From NCBI GenBank assembly GCA_030141605.1, contig JAQGDQ010000961.1, positions 1-64,000 of the forward strand: 64,000 nt of DNA, written 5' to 3'. Numbering within the stretch: position 1 is the first letter of the stretch; the number at the start of each line of letters is the position of its first letter. The DNA comes from Tubiluchus corallicola (Eukaryota; Priapulida; Priapulimorpha; Priapulimorphida; Tubiluchidae). The position numbers were made by a program, and so were the translations under genes. Positions 1 through 12,289 of the stretch are shown here, one piece after another. The notes beneath the pieces were generated by a model, which was not told the DNA's origin, searched no databases, and worked only from the letters and a program-made list of their open reading frames with translations.

Positions 1-832
1 GAAGCTAATGTATAAAGCAATAGAACATGTTGCAACTGATCAGTGTGGTACACTGCATGGATGTATAAGTAAAACGTTTAACACAGCAAATACTAAAAAA
101 TCCGTTACTTATTGGATGCCTGAGCTTCGAGAAAATTTCAGTTTGTATGTAAAGCCAGGTAAAGTGTAGCATCTGCTATCCAAACGATCTACTAACATGT
201 TACTATAACAAATCATAGCGCAAAAAAATTGCGCACGTCTATCTTAAAGAAATCTGCAAACTGCCAAAGTTTGGCACAGTATTGAAAATTTAAAATATGC
301 AAATATGAGTTCTTCATTTGCATAAAATTACGACAAAACAGTGTACATCCGTTTCATAATGTGCGTTTTTTTGAAAGTTGCATTAAGTTTCACTTTTCTT
401 GTCCTTTAACACACAAGGGTATTAAAGTATAATGTTAACACACTCATGCTCGCAAAAAACTGGAAGACACTTTAACAATATCGTTTTCCTGTAGTAGAGC
501 TACACTCAAAGACAGCATAGTGTTTTCTGACAAGGCAAATAACTGTTTTTAGCACATTATTTTCAAAAATAGTATTTCTCTTCTTACGTTACTGATGCAA
601 GTTGGAACACAGAACATCATGTCAATGAAGCTTGCCCGTTATGCACAAAATATAAATCACAAAAAAAGCTTCTTGTAAGTTGCAGCCAAAATAGAATGCT
701 CCAATCAAACTTGTTCTACTTAGCAGAATGCGTCTTGCCAAGTGTTTGGTTACATTCTACACATGCAGAGAGTCTGTGTGGTGCTTTATATTTTGGCATT
801 ACCTGCAAGGAAAATGGGGTGACAGAAGATGA

Positions 833-1482
833 CTAGACATTTGTATGGCATGGTCGCCCAGATCCAATCCTATTGCGGCCTCCACCAACCATTTTCCTGT
901 GTGCCCTTGCAGTAGGTTGGACACCAATGGACTTTGCACCAACAAGCATTCTCTTTTTTTTCTTGTTTCCAACAGCTTCAGCAACTCTAGCACACTTCCC
1001 AAAGCAATGAAGGGCAGATGCCAAGGCAGAGTCTGTGGACAATTTCTGTGATTGCTTGACAAATGTTCGTATTGGTTTGGCCAGAAACTCTTTGTTCGAA
1101 ATGTACCTTCCTTTCAGGATTTCAAATGCACCATCAAGTTCCTTGATGACAGGATCAACCTTTTCCTTGTCAACCACTTGATTGCTTCCCTGTGCACATG
1201 ACTGTTCTGCACTGCTGTTCCCCTCATCTTGTTTGTCTTGCTGCACTGCCATGTCATGATCTGCTGCATCATGAACCTGGAATGTGGGAGTGAGCATGGT
1301 TGGGGAAGTGGTGGTAGAAGGCTGCAGAGACTGAAACCAACTGTCTGGGAGATTGTTAGCATCTCCTCCTGTGGCGACCTTGTACAACAAGCAATGCATC
1401 GCTGGATCGTGTACTGGTATGAAGTTCCAGGTCGACAAACCAAACTTCTTGATCACCAGAAATTGGTGCTTGCAGGGACCTC
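833..1482 (-). CDS. C-terminal exon of a SWIM zinc-finger (MULE transposase-like) protein
   Basis: A minus-strand frame is open from a possible splice acceptor (reads TTACAG then GAGG on the minus strand, at 1482) to a TAG at 833-835, about 216 codons. It begins with GGPCKHQ, which fits the second half (C-x-H) of a SWIM zinc finger, followed by an aromatic stretch ending NFIPVHDP. The middle is low-complexity and acidic/Gln-rich. The end is basic (KKKKR, then GVQPTARAHRK and GSGRP). This order, SWIM end then a spacer then a basic QPT tail, resembles proteins related to Mutator-like transposases and expanded in several invertebrate genomes; that is my recollection of the family and is untested. 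The catalytic part, expected at higher coordinates, is not visible: a LINE scrap and a microsatellite follow. It may be a decayed transposon or a domesticated gene fragment. Confidence 0.42.
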
Positions 1483-1915
1483 CTGTAACGAAAACAGTAA
1501 TGTGAATATCATAAATGTGAATCATCACAAAATTGCACTTGCACATAAAAGTTGACATGAAAAGAATTTCCTTATCTGTTATTTTCTTCAATTGCTAGCA
1601 AGATAAAAGTGTTAACATCTTTTTGGACCACCCTGTATTTACAAAAAGTATTTACCTGTATTTCCCATCTTGCAAGAGCACATTCCAACATCCATATCGA
1701 CTGAGTACATAACACTTGGGTCCTTCTCACTTCGCCATCTTGCTCTGAAGCGCCCCTGAACAACGTAGATGCTGATTGGTTAATGCAAATGAGGGACATC
1801 TGTCTGGAACTCGGTGGCAAAAAAAATTTTCGCGTACGGGACAACGATTCCAGATAGCAAAAACTGTGTCATTGTTTGGTATTCGAGGAGATGATTAGTT
1901 TCAGCTTTCACACAG

Positions 1916-2206
1916 TCAACCATAAAAAAGCACTATTGCTTTACAAGGTGTGTCCGAATCACACGACATTTGGCCATTCAAAACGTCATTTACAGTGACT
2001 GTAGCCGCACCATTAGGTGATAAAGCCATTCGATCTATATGCACGTTTAGTAGTAAGGGCATGTGATCTGAACTTGTTAGCTCATAATTTACACAGATAT
2101 CTCCAATTAAAGAGCCCATAGCCATAGTACTAATTACATGGTCAAGCCATGTAGTTGACTTGTGGGCTACACTAACGAACGTAAATGAAGAACTTGGCAT
2201 TTTCAC
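1916..2206 (-). pseudogene. LINE retrotransposon endonuclease fragment
   Basis: The minus-strand frame contains FTFVSVAHKSTTWLDHVIST and, about 20 residues later, SSDHMPLLL. This matches the end of APE-type endonuclease domains of LINE elements, where an S/T-x-LDH-x-I-x-T block is followed by the catalytic S/T-D-H-x-P. Only this end is present. The upstream part runs into the GA microsatellite and no reverse transcriptase follows, so it is a dead fragment. Confidence 0.55.
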
Positions 2207-2256
2207 TACATCAGATATAACATAGTCATTAGCATTACACTATAATTGTGTAAGAG

Positions 2257-3849
<1,593 letters not shown>

Positions 3850-5080
3850 TGGGTGACTGGGTTAGCAATGGGAGCTTTCACAGTGGCATAGATCTCTAGC
3901 TGATTCCTTACAGAAACTTAAGTAACAAGCTCTAAACCTAGCAGAATCCTTCTAAGCACACTCTATTCACAAACCATTCAGCATTCAGTGAAGTAGTTTG
4001 AAAGCACAATCAACCTTCAAAATCTTTCACACACAGCTCGTACTCAGCCCTCAAGTCTTTAGCAGCAAGATTATAAGAAACCAATGCAGAGAAACTTGGA
4101 CAACTACAGGTGACCCATTATCATCTCGAGATGTACTGTGATCAGACATGCTTTACGCAAGAAAACTGCGCCAAATGTAGGCCTAAACTGTAGAAGATAT
4201 ACGTGTGAAAGAAATCGATGACAGGTCTTAAAGAAAGACAAAGTAGCTGAGCGTTTAGCAAAAAAATTATCACGTTGTTAACAACAAAAATGGTGTCATT
4301 CATCAAGCACGTTAAGATAAAATTTTCGACAAACGTTCTTGTCTGAACAGCGTCCTATTCATTGTTGTCGCATAAGTCACAATAAAAATGCAAAACATTT
4401 ATTTACCTAAAAATAAAGGAAAGCATTTTTGTCATAACCTGAGCAGTCATTATTTTTTTACTTTATTTTCTGTGGCCTGGATTTTAGGCTGGCCATAAGG
4501 CATGTGCCTTGTTTGCCTAATAGATTAATCCGGCATTGGTTTTCAGTTCGTCTACCTTCGAGCTTTTTATGTCATTTCTAATGAACAACCTGACATGCCA
4601 TAGGAACTTTTACAAGCAGATAAATTTAGTTTCCTTTGGTTTTCGCACAGCCGTTATGTCACGAACTAGGTCGTTAACTTATCCTAGAAATAGCACTAAA
4701 GATTTCAAATGCAGTACCTGCTTAGTATGTTGTAGAAAGGAGAAAGCTACCAAAATTACCAGTCTTACGTAATCTCAGCTTAGTAGTTACATTAATGGGC
4801 AAAAGCATAAAAAAACGTATATTGGGTTAATTAAGGCTCACTGGAAGTTGCGTAGGATTAAGCGCTTTTGAGTTAAAAGGAAATAGCGGGTATTGAAGCA
4901 ACGCTGCGTAATGAATGACTTGTAGAAAAGTAATGAGAATGGAGCTTCGTGAGCACAATATTCTTGCATTTCCAAAATACTGATACTGATTTACCTTACT
5001 AGAAGGGTAGCCAGATTGGCTTCATTTGTGTTACCTAATTAAGTAGATATGTAGTTTGTTTACTATTTCATTAAAGTGTA
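3850..5080. other. AT-rich intergenic stretch, nothing recognised
   Basis: No exon, RNA gene or clear repeat could be supported here. The one open frame of note (4536-4772, plus) resembles nothing I know and has no splice context. Confidence 0.5.
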
Positions 5081-5082
5081 GT

Positions 5083-5482
<400 letters not shown>

Positions 5483-6400
5483 TGCTACATAATTACCAAT
5501 TCTAATGCAATCATAAATAAAAACAAACGAGCATATAATATTAGACATAATTACAGTTTTTAAGATTACTTAATTTCGCACTCTTAAAAGGGTTCAGCCG
5601 AAAAGGTTCTGTGAACTGTAGCAAGTAAATTAAAAATAAAAATGCTTTTAGTTCAAGTACGTTTTGGTGGACGGAGCTTCACTAAACGCGAAACATTTGC
5701 AATAAAAATAACTGCTTTGCATAAATACGTGGCTACGAACTCGCAGATCAGAAAAGCGTGTTGCCATAATTTGATCCTATCTGCTAATCTAGTCATACAC
5801 GGCAAATAATCTATAGCATCTGTAAAATCTGTGAAACCAGGTGCGTATTAACCAATAGGCTAATTACGCTATAGCCTAGGGCGCCAAAGTTGGAGGGGCG
5901 TCACATTTTAGAAGAAATTCTTATTCTCCTCAGAAAACGTGTATACTTTCATATTCATGTAACGGGCGCATTTTATAACACACTACAGGCAGTTAGTGTA
6001 CACAGCTATTACATAAGTGATTATACAAGCCCGCTTGAACATAAGCGCTATGCAAACACATGTAATTATTATGCCCTCGCAGAAACAGGTTAATAGTGTT
6101 TCTAATACACCACAAGTAAATGTTTAAGCTGCTCATTACATAAACAACAATAAATTCACAATATAGATGGGTGAGACAGAACTATTGGCATAGAGAGTCG
6201 TAAAGTCTTGATACGCCCCTGTGTGAGACGCCGATCGTCTCGCAAAAATTTGCGCGCACGTGACAATTTTTGTACAAAGCAACTCTCGCACGGCAATAAA
6301 GTTTATGACGATTGCTTTTTATTGATCTGACTTGATTTTGTATGATGTAATTTTCTGCAGTGAGGGCGCTCACAGCAGCAGGGTGAATTTATATGCGCCA
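5483..6400. other. Intergenic stretch, nothing recognised
   Basis: AT-rich sequence without a supportable exon. I searched it for the missing TM1-TM2 exon of the GPCR downstream and found none. Confidence 0.4.
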
Positions 6401-6408
6401 AAACTTTG

Positions 6409-6550
6409 AACTCGTTTAATAAAATTCTGCCTGCATCAAAGTTTGAAAGTTGTTGCATACTCAGATGTTGCCTCGTATGCAACAACTTGTATAGTATTAA
6501 AATTGCTGTTTTCAAACTTTGATGCACGCAGAATTTTATTAAACGAGTTT
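6409..6550. repeat. Foldback (hairpin) repeat upstream of the GPCR exon
   Basis: Two arms of about 40 bp, 6409-6448 and 6510-6550, are nearly perfect reverse complements (AACTCGTTTAATAAAATTCT starts the left arm). A second nested 12-bp stem, GTTGTTGCATAC at 6449-6460 and its complement at 6475-6486, leaves a loop of about 14 bp. The structure ends about 65 bp before the splice acceptor at 6614. It is probably a small foldback MITE. Confidence 0.85.
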
Positions 6551-6614
6551 AAACTTTTGTAATATAAGAATCAATAATGTGCGAACATTCCACCTGTTTC
6601 TATTTACTTTACAG

Positions 6615-7150
6615 GTGAGTTTTTGTGCAAGTTTGTCAACGCGCTACCGATTTTCATCATCAACGTTGGCATCTACTCACTGGTGGCCATTTCGTTCGAG
6701 CGAAAGCGCGCCATCTGTTACAGCACGAGTCGTAAACAACAACTGAAGAAACGTGACGTCATGTCCATTGTTGCTGCCATCTGGTTTTCGTCTGCTATAA
6801 TTGCTGTTCCTTCAGCCGTCGAGTACAAAGAATACGAAGTCACTCACGACAACGACACACACATAAACTGCGGATCACACGGCGTGCCACAAGAGTATGG
6901 TCCCATCAACGGGTGGTGCATCCTTATGGTCACTTATGTTGTGCCGCTTATTGTCATGATTTTAAACTATTCGCGTGTAGTTCGATTTGTCATTGCCAAG
7001 TCAAAACAGGTCAGTCCCACTGAACAACAAAACGGACTAAAATCATCTGTGGTATCAAAGAATAGAGTGAGAATAATCAAGATGTTGGTACTGGTGACGA
7101 TCATTTTCGCCCTCTCATGGCTGCCATATTTTTCTTTGTTGATTATCATA
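6615..7150 (+). CDS. GPCR exon: TM3 to TM6
   Basis: Acceptor TTTACAG before 6615 and donor GTAAGT after 7150. The first two bases complete a split Gly codon; the exon ends in phase 0 after LIII at the outer end of TM6. Confidence 0.85.
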
Positions 7151-7980
7151 GTAAGTGAAACTAATATTGCTCACACTGAAACGGTTTACTCTGATTGACA
7201 ATACATACTTAGTTTGTCTGTTTAGCTTGCTCACTAGAGCATTTATTAACAATTGCTCAGCGTATTTTCTTTCGACAAAGACAAAAATGCTCCTACAAAT
7301 ATTTCGTAACTACTAACGAGTCTTAAGTTAATGGTGCGCTCTAATTGGTCAGAATGATGCATTTTGAAGCAATTTCGATTTAAAGCTAGTTTAAGACCAG
7401 TTAGAATAAACTGATTTAGTATTCCGCATCAGGTTGAACAGGATGTAGCATATGTGCAATAATGATACGTGTTGTTACACGACGATACTGATAACTTAAA
7501 TCTGTCAGCAAAGTATTAAAGCTACGCTACTACCAGTAATAGTTAGTAGTAATTATAATAAATTAGCTCATTGCTTGGTGATTAATTCTACTTTCTTTTA
7601 CACAGAAAACCACGGGTGCAGATGACAGCTCGCATTTTGATGGACCCCCTTCTTTTCTTCGCATTGTTCTGTCTACGTTCAGCACGGTCTACAACTTCGT
7701 CATCTACATTGTCTACAACAAGATATTCCGCGACGGTTTTTGCGAAATCTACTGTAAAAATTGCACACGTCTGGCCACCGTCCACGCCTCTGAAATCAGT
7801 TCTATATACAACACTCACACACCTCGCTCAGTGAAACCCGACCACAGTCGTCGCAGTGGTCACCAAAATAGTACTCTATCCCCGCACGATCCAAGAACTT
7901 CAAAGAACTTACAGAACTCCCAGAACAGTTCTCTTACGCCAAACACTTCCATTAAAAACATTCTGAGACCCAGATCATAA
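6615..7980 (+). CDS. Class A (rhodopsin-like) peptide-type GPCR, 3' two exons (TM3 to C-terminus)
   Basis: Two exons, 6615-7150 and 7606-7980, join in phase 0 and give about 303 residues ending at TAA 7978-7980. Visible in order: the TM3 start with the disulfide Cys (GEFLC), TM3, ERK in place of the usual DRY, TM4 with its Trp (IWFSSAIIAVP), extracellular loop 2 with Cys (HINCGSHG) and an N-D-T glycosylation site, TM5 with its Pro (YVVPLIV), a polar loop 3, TM6 ending ALSWLPYF (CWxP variant), TM7 ending STVYNFVIYIVYNKIF (NPxxY changed to NFVIY), then a Ser/Asn-rich tail of about 85 residues. TM1-TM2 must be encoded further upstream, probably outside the window. The pattern suits a neuropeptide-type receptor; the ligand cannot be told. 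An alternative is a truncated gene copy. Confidence 0.85.
7606..7980 (+). CDS. GPCR last exon: TM7 and cytoplasmic tail
   Basis: Acceptor TTTTACACAG ends at 7605. The exon opens KTTGADDSSHF (loop 3 outside), runs through TM7 and a Cys-containing helix-8 region (FCEIYCKNC, possible palmitoylation), and ends NILRPRS-stop. Confidence 0.85.
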   Translation, partial: KTTGADDSSHFDGPPSFLRIVLSTFSTVYNFVIYIVYNKIFRDGFCEIYCKNCTRLATVHASEISSIYNTHTPRSVKPDHSRRSGHQNSTLSPHDPRTSKNLQNSQNSSLTPNTSIKNILRPRS

Positions 7981-7989
7981 GTGTGGAGG

Positions 7990-7999
7990 AATAAATAAA
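7990..7999 (+). promoter_or_regulatory. Possible polyadenylation signals of the GPCR gene
   Basis: Two overlapping AATAAA hexamers start 10 bp after the stop codon. Such a short 3' UTR is possible, but AATAAA is frequent in this AT-rich DNA. Confidence 0.35.
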
Positions 8000-8146
8000 A
8001 TAGAGACGAAAGAGAATGTTCATCAAAAGGACAAAGACACTGGGACAACAGACATGTTTTATAATACAGTCCAAATGATTTACTAAGTAATTTATAAGCG
8101 AGTTTCGGATAGAAAAATGGAGTTCTTGTACTTCATTTACTGAATA

Positions 8147-8591
8147 CAGTCAATCTCGGGTATAAGGTACTCGTTTATAAGGGACCACCAACACCAGTCC
8201 CGATTTTTCGTAATGTTTTTCCTATGTAAAAATCTTGTATGAAGTACTCGGATATCGGTTATAAGAGACGATATCTTAAGGTCCTGCGTAATAGAAACCC
8301 AAGGTAAATTACCTCGCATATAAGGGACCCTATGATCAAAGCGAAATCGATCAATTTTACATCTCAATTTTTTGCAAACTCGGTCTTCAAACAACTCGGT
8401 TTCCGCGGTCACATACATCTCGCATCACTGAAGGAACTTCCTACATACCGTTTGCACTGAATGTGTAGCAATAATCCATAAAAATATGGGTAAAAGTACA
8501 GGTCCAGATACACCCTCGGTCTGACTCAACCTCGGCTATAAGGGACGGTTTTTTCCAGTCCGAAGGTGTCCCTTATATCCGAGGTTGACTG
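8147..8591. mobile_element. TA-flanked MITE with CAGTCAA-CTCGG ends
   Basis: The left end reads CAGTCAATCTCGGGTATAAG and the right end is its imperfect reverse complement (CTTATATCCGAGGTTGACTG), each flanked by TA. Several degenerate internal TATAAGGGAC units occur. No transposase frame is present. The TA target and ends suggest a Tc1/mariner/pogo-type non-autonomous element. Confidence 0.75.
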
Positions 8592-9190
8592 TACCCCAAA
8601 AAACAAAGAAGGTAATAAAGTATCCCTGGCCAGAAGCAAAAGAGACAACTCTAATTTGGAGACACCGAACAATATTGTTTAATTAAATTTGATTTAGATA
8701 TTGTCACTTTATTTAGATATCTCACTATCACATGATACAATACACATCACATTCAATTCACAGTGTCTTCATGGCAGTTCTTGCTAAGCACAGTTACACA
8801 AAGTTGTCCAGTTTTATACAAAAACTGTTAGTATACAGAAGCATTATCAAGTTTAAACGAATGCAGCACCAAAGCAATTCTGTTTTGGTGTCAAAATCCA
8901 CAGCAACCTATAGCCGGGAACTAAACTTTCATTATATGTACCAAAATTCAGCATTAGTCTGTCAAATTCAGCACCCAACGAGATTGTAAAATATAGAAAA
9001 CTACATGTACAGACATGTTGGATACTGTCATTGATGAAACTCGAGTTTTGATTAATGGGTTACGGGGTTACCCAAATGCATGTATAGTATTTGCTTTGAG
9101 TCATGGAAACAATAAATAAATTAGTATGAATCTGACTGTCTATGAACTACATTCAGCAAAGACCCCGAATTCGTAAGAAAAACCTCTTCA

Positions 9191-9559
9191 ATAAGCCTTT
9201 TCACAGTTCCAGCGATTGACGATGATTGTGAAAAGGCTAAAGGTTAAATGTACCAGACAACGCATTTGTGTACACTTGATAACGCCACGCAGCATAAAGT
9301 TATTGTAATAGTAAAAATTTTAACAGCTAGCTAGAACTTTACCTACACCTTTTCTCGTTTCCAAGCAAGATTCTGCTTGTAAATCACTCCAGTAATAATT
9401 AAGTAAAGTCCATGCAGAACAACTAAAGTTATCGAACTGATGCTTTGCTTTACGCACACGAAACGTGACGGTTGCAGTTAAAACTCGTTGCTGTGGTACA
9501 TTTAACCTTTGAGCTATAGCAACTGCGCATGCGCACAATGAAACTGCGAAAAAGCTTAC
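9191..9559. mobile_element. MITE, copy 1 of the AAGCCTTTTCACAGTT family
   Basis: It starts ATAAGCCTTTTCACAGTTCC and ends GAAACTGCGAAAAAGCTTA, an inverted repeat. A second copy with the same body (including AACAGCTAGCTAGAACTTTA) lies at 9861-10220. Confidence 0.75.
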
Positions 9560-9582
9560 TAAGCTAATAAACACACATGTAG

Positions 9583-10245
9583 TAGGGGTGAGCACTCTAT
9601 TTACCAGAAAGCAAATTCGATTCGAATCGAATCGAATTTGCAACTTTCGAACCTGAATCAAACCAAATTTCGAAATTCTGAATTCGAATTCAGCTGTCAA
9701 TATTTTCAAATCATTAATAAAAAGCAGTTTCAGAAAGATCAAGCGAGGTGTGCTGCATACGTTTCAATGTGCGTTGAAGTGCTGAATTATTGGAATCTAT
9801 AATTTTAGGTTTCAATCAAATTTGAACGAAAAGAACTCGTACGAATCGAATTCGAACTTTCCTATAACCCTTCTCACAGTTCCAGCGATTGATGCCGATC
9901 ACGGAAAGGTCAAAGGTTAAGTGTACACTTGACAACACCTCGCCGTCCATGCTGTTGTAATAATAACAGTCGTAACAGCTAGCTAGAACTTTATCTAGTT
10001 CATTTTTTCCTGTTCCCAAGCAAGCTTGTGCTAGTAAATCACTCTACGCACAGACTAATGCATAATCAAGTAAAATCGACGTAAAACAACTGAAGCTGCC
10101 GACGGCTTTGCTTTACCTACTTGTCATGAGAAGCTTGTAGTTAAGACGCGTTGCTGTAGTACACTTAATCTTTGACCCGCAGCAGCACGTGCGGACAACG
10201 AAACTGTGAAAAGGCTTATTCGATTCGATTTGATGCCCACCCCTA
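9583..10245. mobile_element. Outer MITE with TAGGGGTGAGCA ends, interrupted by a nested copy
   Basis: The left end TAGGGGTGAGCACTC and right end GATGCCCACCCCTA are inverted, and both are followed inwards by GATTCGAATCGA-type runs. The second CACAGTTCC-family MITE (9861-10220) sits inside it. A related element is at 31164-31507. Confidence 0.65.
9861..10220. mobile_element. MITE, copy 2 of the AAGCCTTTTCACAGTT family (nested)
   Basis: Same orientation and layout as copy 1, ending GAAACTGTGAAAAGGCTTAT. It was inserted into the TAGGGGTGAGCA element, so it is the younger insertion. Confidence 0.7.
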
Positions 10246-11670
10246 ATGAAAAGGCTGGCGTACGCCACAGAAGGTTATAGGAGATTACATTAAACAAGCA
10301 AAACTTAGACTTAAGGCAAAAATCGTAGGGACCTACTGGCAATCGAGCAAAGTAAATATGCAAGTACATCCTCATGTTAAAATAGAAAATCTTCTGGTAG
10401 TGTCTTCTGGTAGCATCCATGATAATTACAAAACCAACTGTGTATAAACATTAGCCTACACATCACAAACTAACTAAAGCCTTTAAAAGAACACGCATTA
10501 GTTTCGCATTATCTCGTAATGCGTCATTAAATAGCTTTTACCCGACATGCATTAAGTCTCAAAGCATCTAAAATGTGTCATTTAGATTCTAAATGATTTA
10601 ATGTGACATCAAAATGTCAAAATGGATGCTTGCGGAACCCCTTCAAATTTGCAAGTCTTCGTAAATCACAAATGTACTGCATTGACACGCTACAAATTGT
10701 TAATGAATACACATGTACTTAAAGCATTACGTGCGATGCATCTAATCACATAGTGTTTTAACCACGAACACATGATCAAACATTAGTGTACGAACATTTT
10801 AACTAATTTTGTACATTTGACAACAATATAATTATTTTTTAATATTATAACAGTACTGCTTGCAGCATTTAACTCTGACAGACAACTTGTGAGCACAAAA
10901 CTGCCACAAACGTTTGATAAACAAAACTGTAGTCTAGAAGTAGCAACTCTTCAAAAATATTTATAACAATGTTTATCTGTTAGTTAACTAATGTTTCTAA
11001 CTACATTCTTAACATTTTCGAAGAGTTTTAGTTGAATGCATAACACCTTTATATAACATTTACATTCTGCAAGTAAAATCAATAAAGAAAATTTAATTTT
11101 TCCAGGACCACACGACCACTTTGCAAACAACATACACAGCAAGCATCACTGTTATGCAACACAGTGTATATAATTCACATAAATTTACAAAACTACATAC
11201 AGAAAAGTCATTCCTGTGTGAATTCACTATACAACAGGTTATACAACGTCCTGTGAGATCGTAAGTATAAAAGTATACATATAAATTTACAACGAGTTGA
11301 ATTAAAGGCTTGTTATGGTTACGTAGTGATACCAGTTAAATAGGTTGTGAAACTCGAGCATTTCGCGAATCCTTTCACAAGATATCCTATGGAAAACTAT
11401 GGTTATCATATAGTTTATTGGTTCCTACGCCATAGTAATTCGGGATAGAGGGACAGCTGAATGGATCATAAAGCGTACAACTTAAGCAACACCGGGCAAG
11501 GTTAGTAAATAACTGGGTGACCACGAAAACTTCTGCGATTTCATCTAATACATTCCTCGACTATAACAACTCTTGATTTTGAGATGAGGCACAGGCATAT
11601 GTAGATATCTTGTCTAAATTTTACACGTAGTTTTACATTTTACATTTACACAACAATTAGTTCATGAAGC
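10246..11670. other. AT-rich intergenic stretch, nothing recognised
   Basis: No splice-supported coding frame. Short ATTAAAT/CATTA motifs recur around 10500-10620 without a clear period. Confidence 0.4.
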
Positions 11671-11671
11671 A

Positions 11672-11935
11672 GATTAGGGTTGGGTCAGGATTAGGTTTGG
11701 TTTAGGATTAGGGTTAGGCTTGGGGTCAGGATTAGGTTTGGTTTAGGATCAGGGTTGGGTCAAGATTAGGGTTTGGGTTAGGATTAGGGTTGGGGTCAGG
11801 ATTAGGTTTGGGTTAGGATTAGGGTTAGGGTTGGGGTCAGGATCAGGATTAGGGTTTGGGTTAGGATTAGGGTTTGGGTTAGGATTAGGGTCGGGGAGAG
11901 GGTTAGGTTTGGGCTAAGATTAGGATTAGGGTATT
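11672..11935. repeat. Interstitial telomere-like repeat
   Basis: Degenerate TTAGGG, TTGGGG and TCAGGATTAGG units run for about 260 bp on the plus strand (for example GGATTAGGGTTAGGG near 11815-11830). The units are variable and mostly built on GGATTAGGGTTTGGGTTA, so it is telomere-like, not a clean (TTAGGG)n tract. Confidence 0.8.
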
Positions 11936-12183
11936 TAAACTGTGTGGGGATTTGTAAACGCTCTCCGATAACTTGGCCAGGTCGACTATGGTGGTCTCAT
12001 TGTGTTCTTAGATGACTTAGGTTCAAGATCTTCTGCAACCGATAAGTCGGCCAGTTGTTGAGTGTTGGATGCTGGGCAGCAGAGTGTCAAATGCATAAAA
12101 AACTGCACATTGTTTTAACAGAAAGCACCAAACTTCTGATTTATAGTCGAAATCAATAGACGGCAACAGCAAACATTTCTAAA

Positions 12184-12278
12184 ATGGTGCTATCAAGTAC
12201 CATCTTGAAAGTGGTGCTATCAAGAACCATCTTGAAAGCGGTGCTATCAAGTACCATCTTGAAAGCGGTGCTATCAGG
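12184..12278. repeat. 27-bp tandem repeat, about 3.4 copies
   Basis: The unit begins GTGCTATCAAGTACCATCTT followed by GAAAGCG, with few differences between copies. Confidence 0.85.
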
Positions 12279-12289
12279 GCCGAACTGTT

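Noticed and set aside
2-161. Possible partial exon at the left edge (plus strand, open to a GTAAAG donor-like site after CCAG)
   Set aside because: Only about 53 codons, no acceptor visible, and no family recognised (it includes CGTLHGC and YWMPELRENF). It could be real but cannot be supported.
1572-1844. Minus-strand frame with CKYRVVQKDVNTF
   Set aside because: The core is the sequence TACAGGGTGGTCCAAAAAG, which looks like a transposon terminal repeat read through; no second end was found, so no element is claimed.
6182-6527. Minus-strand frames over the foldback repeat
   Set aside because: They arise from inverted-repeat sequence with no homology or splice support.
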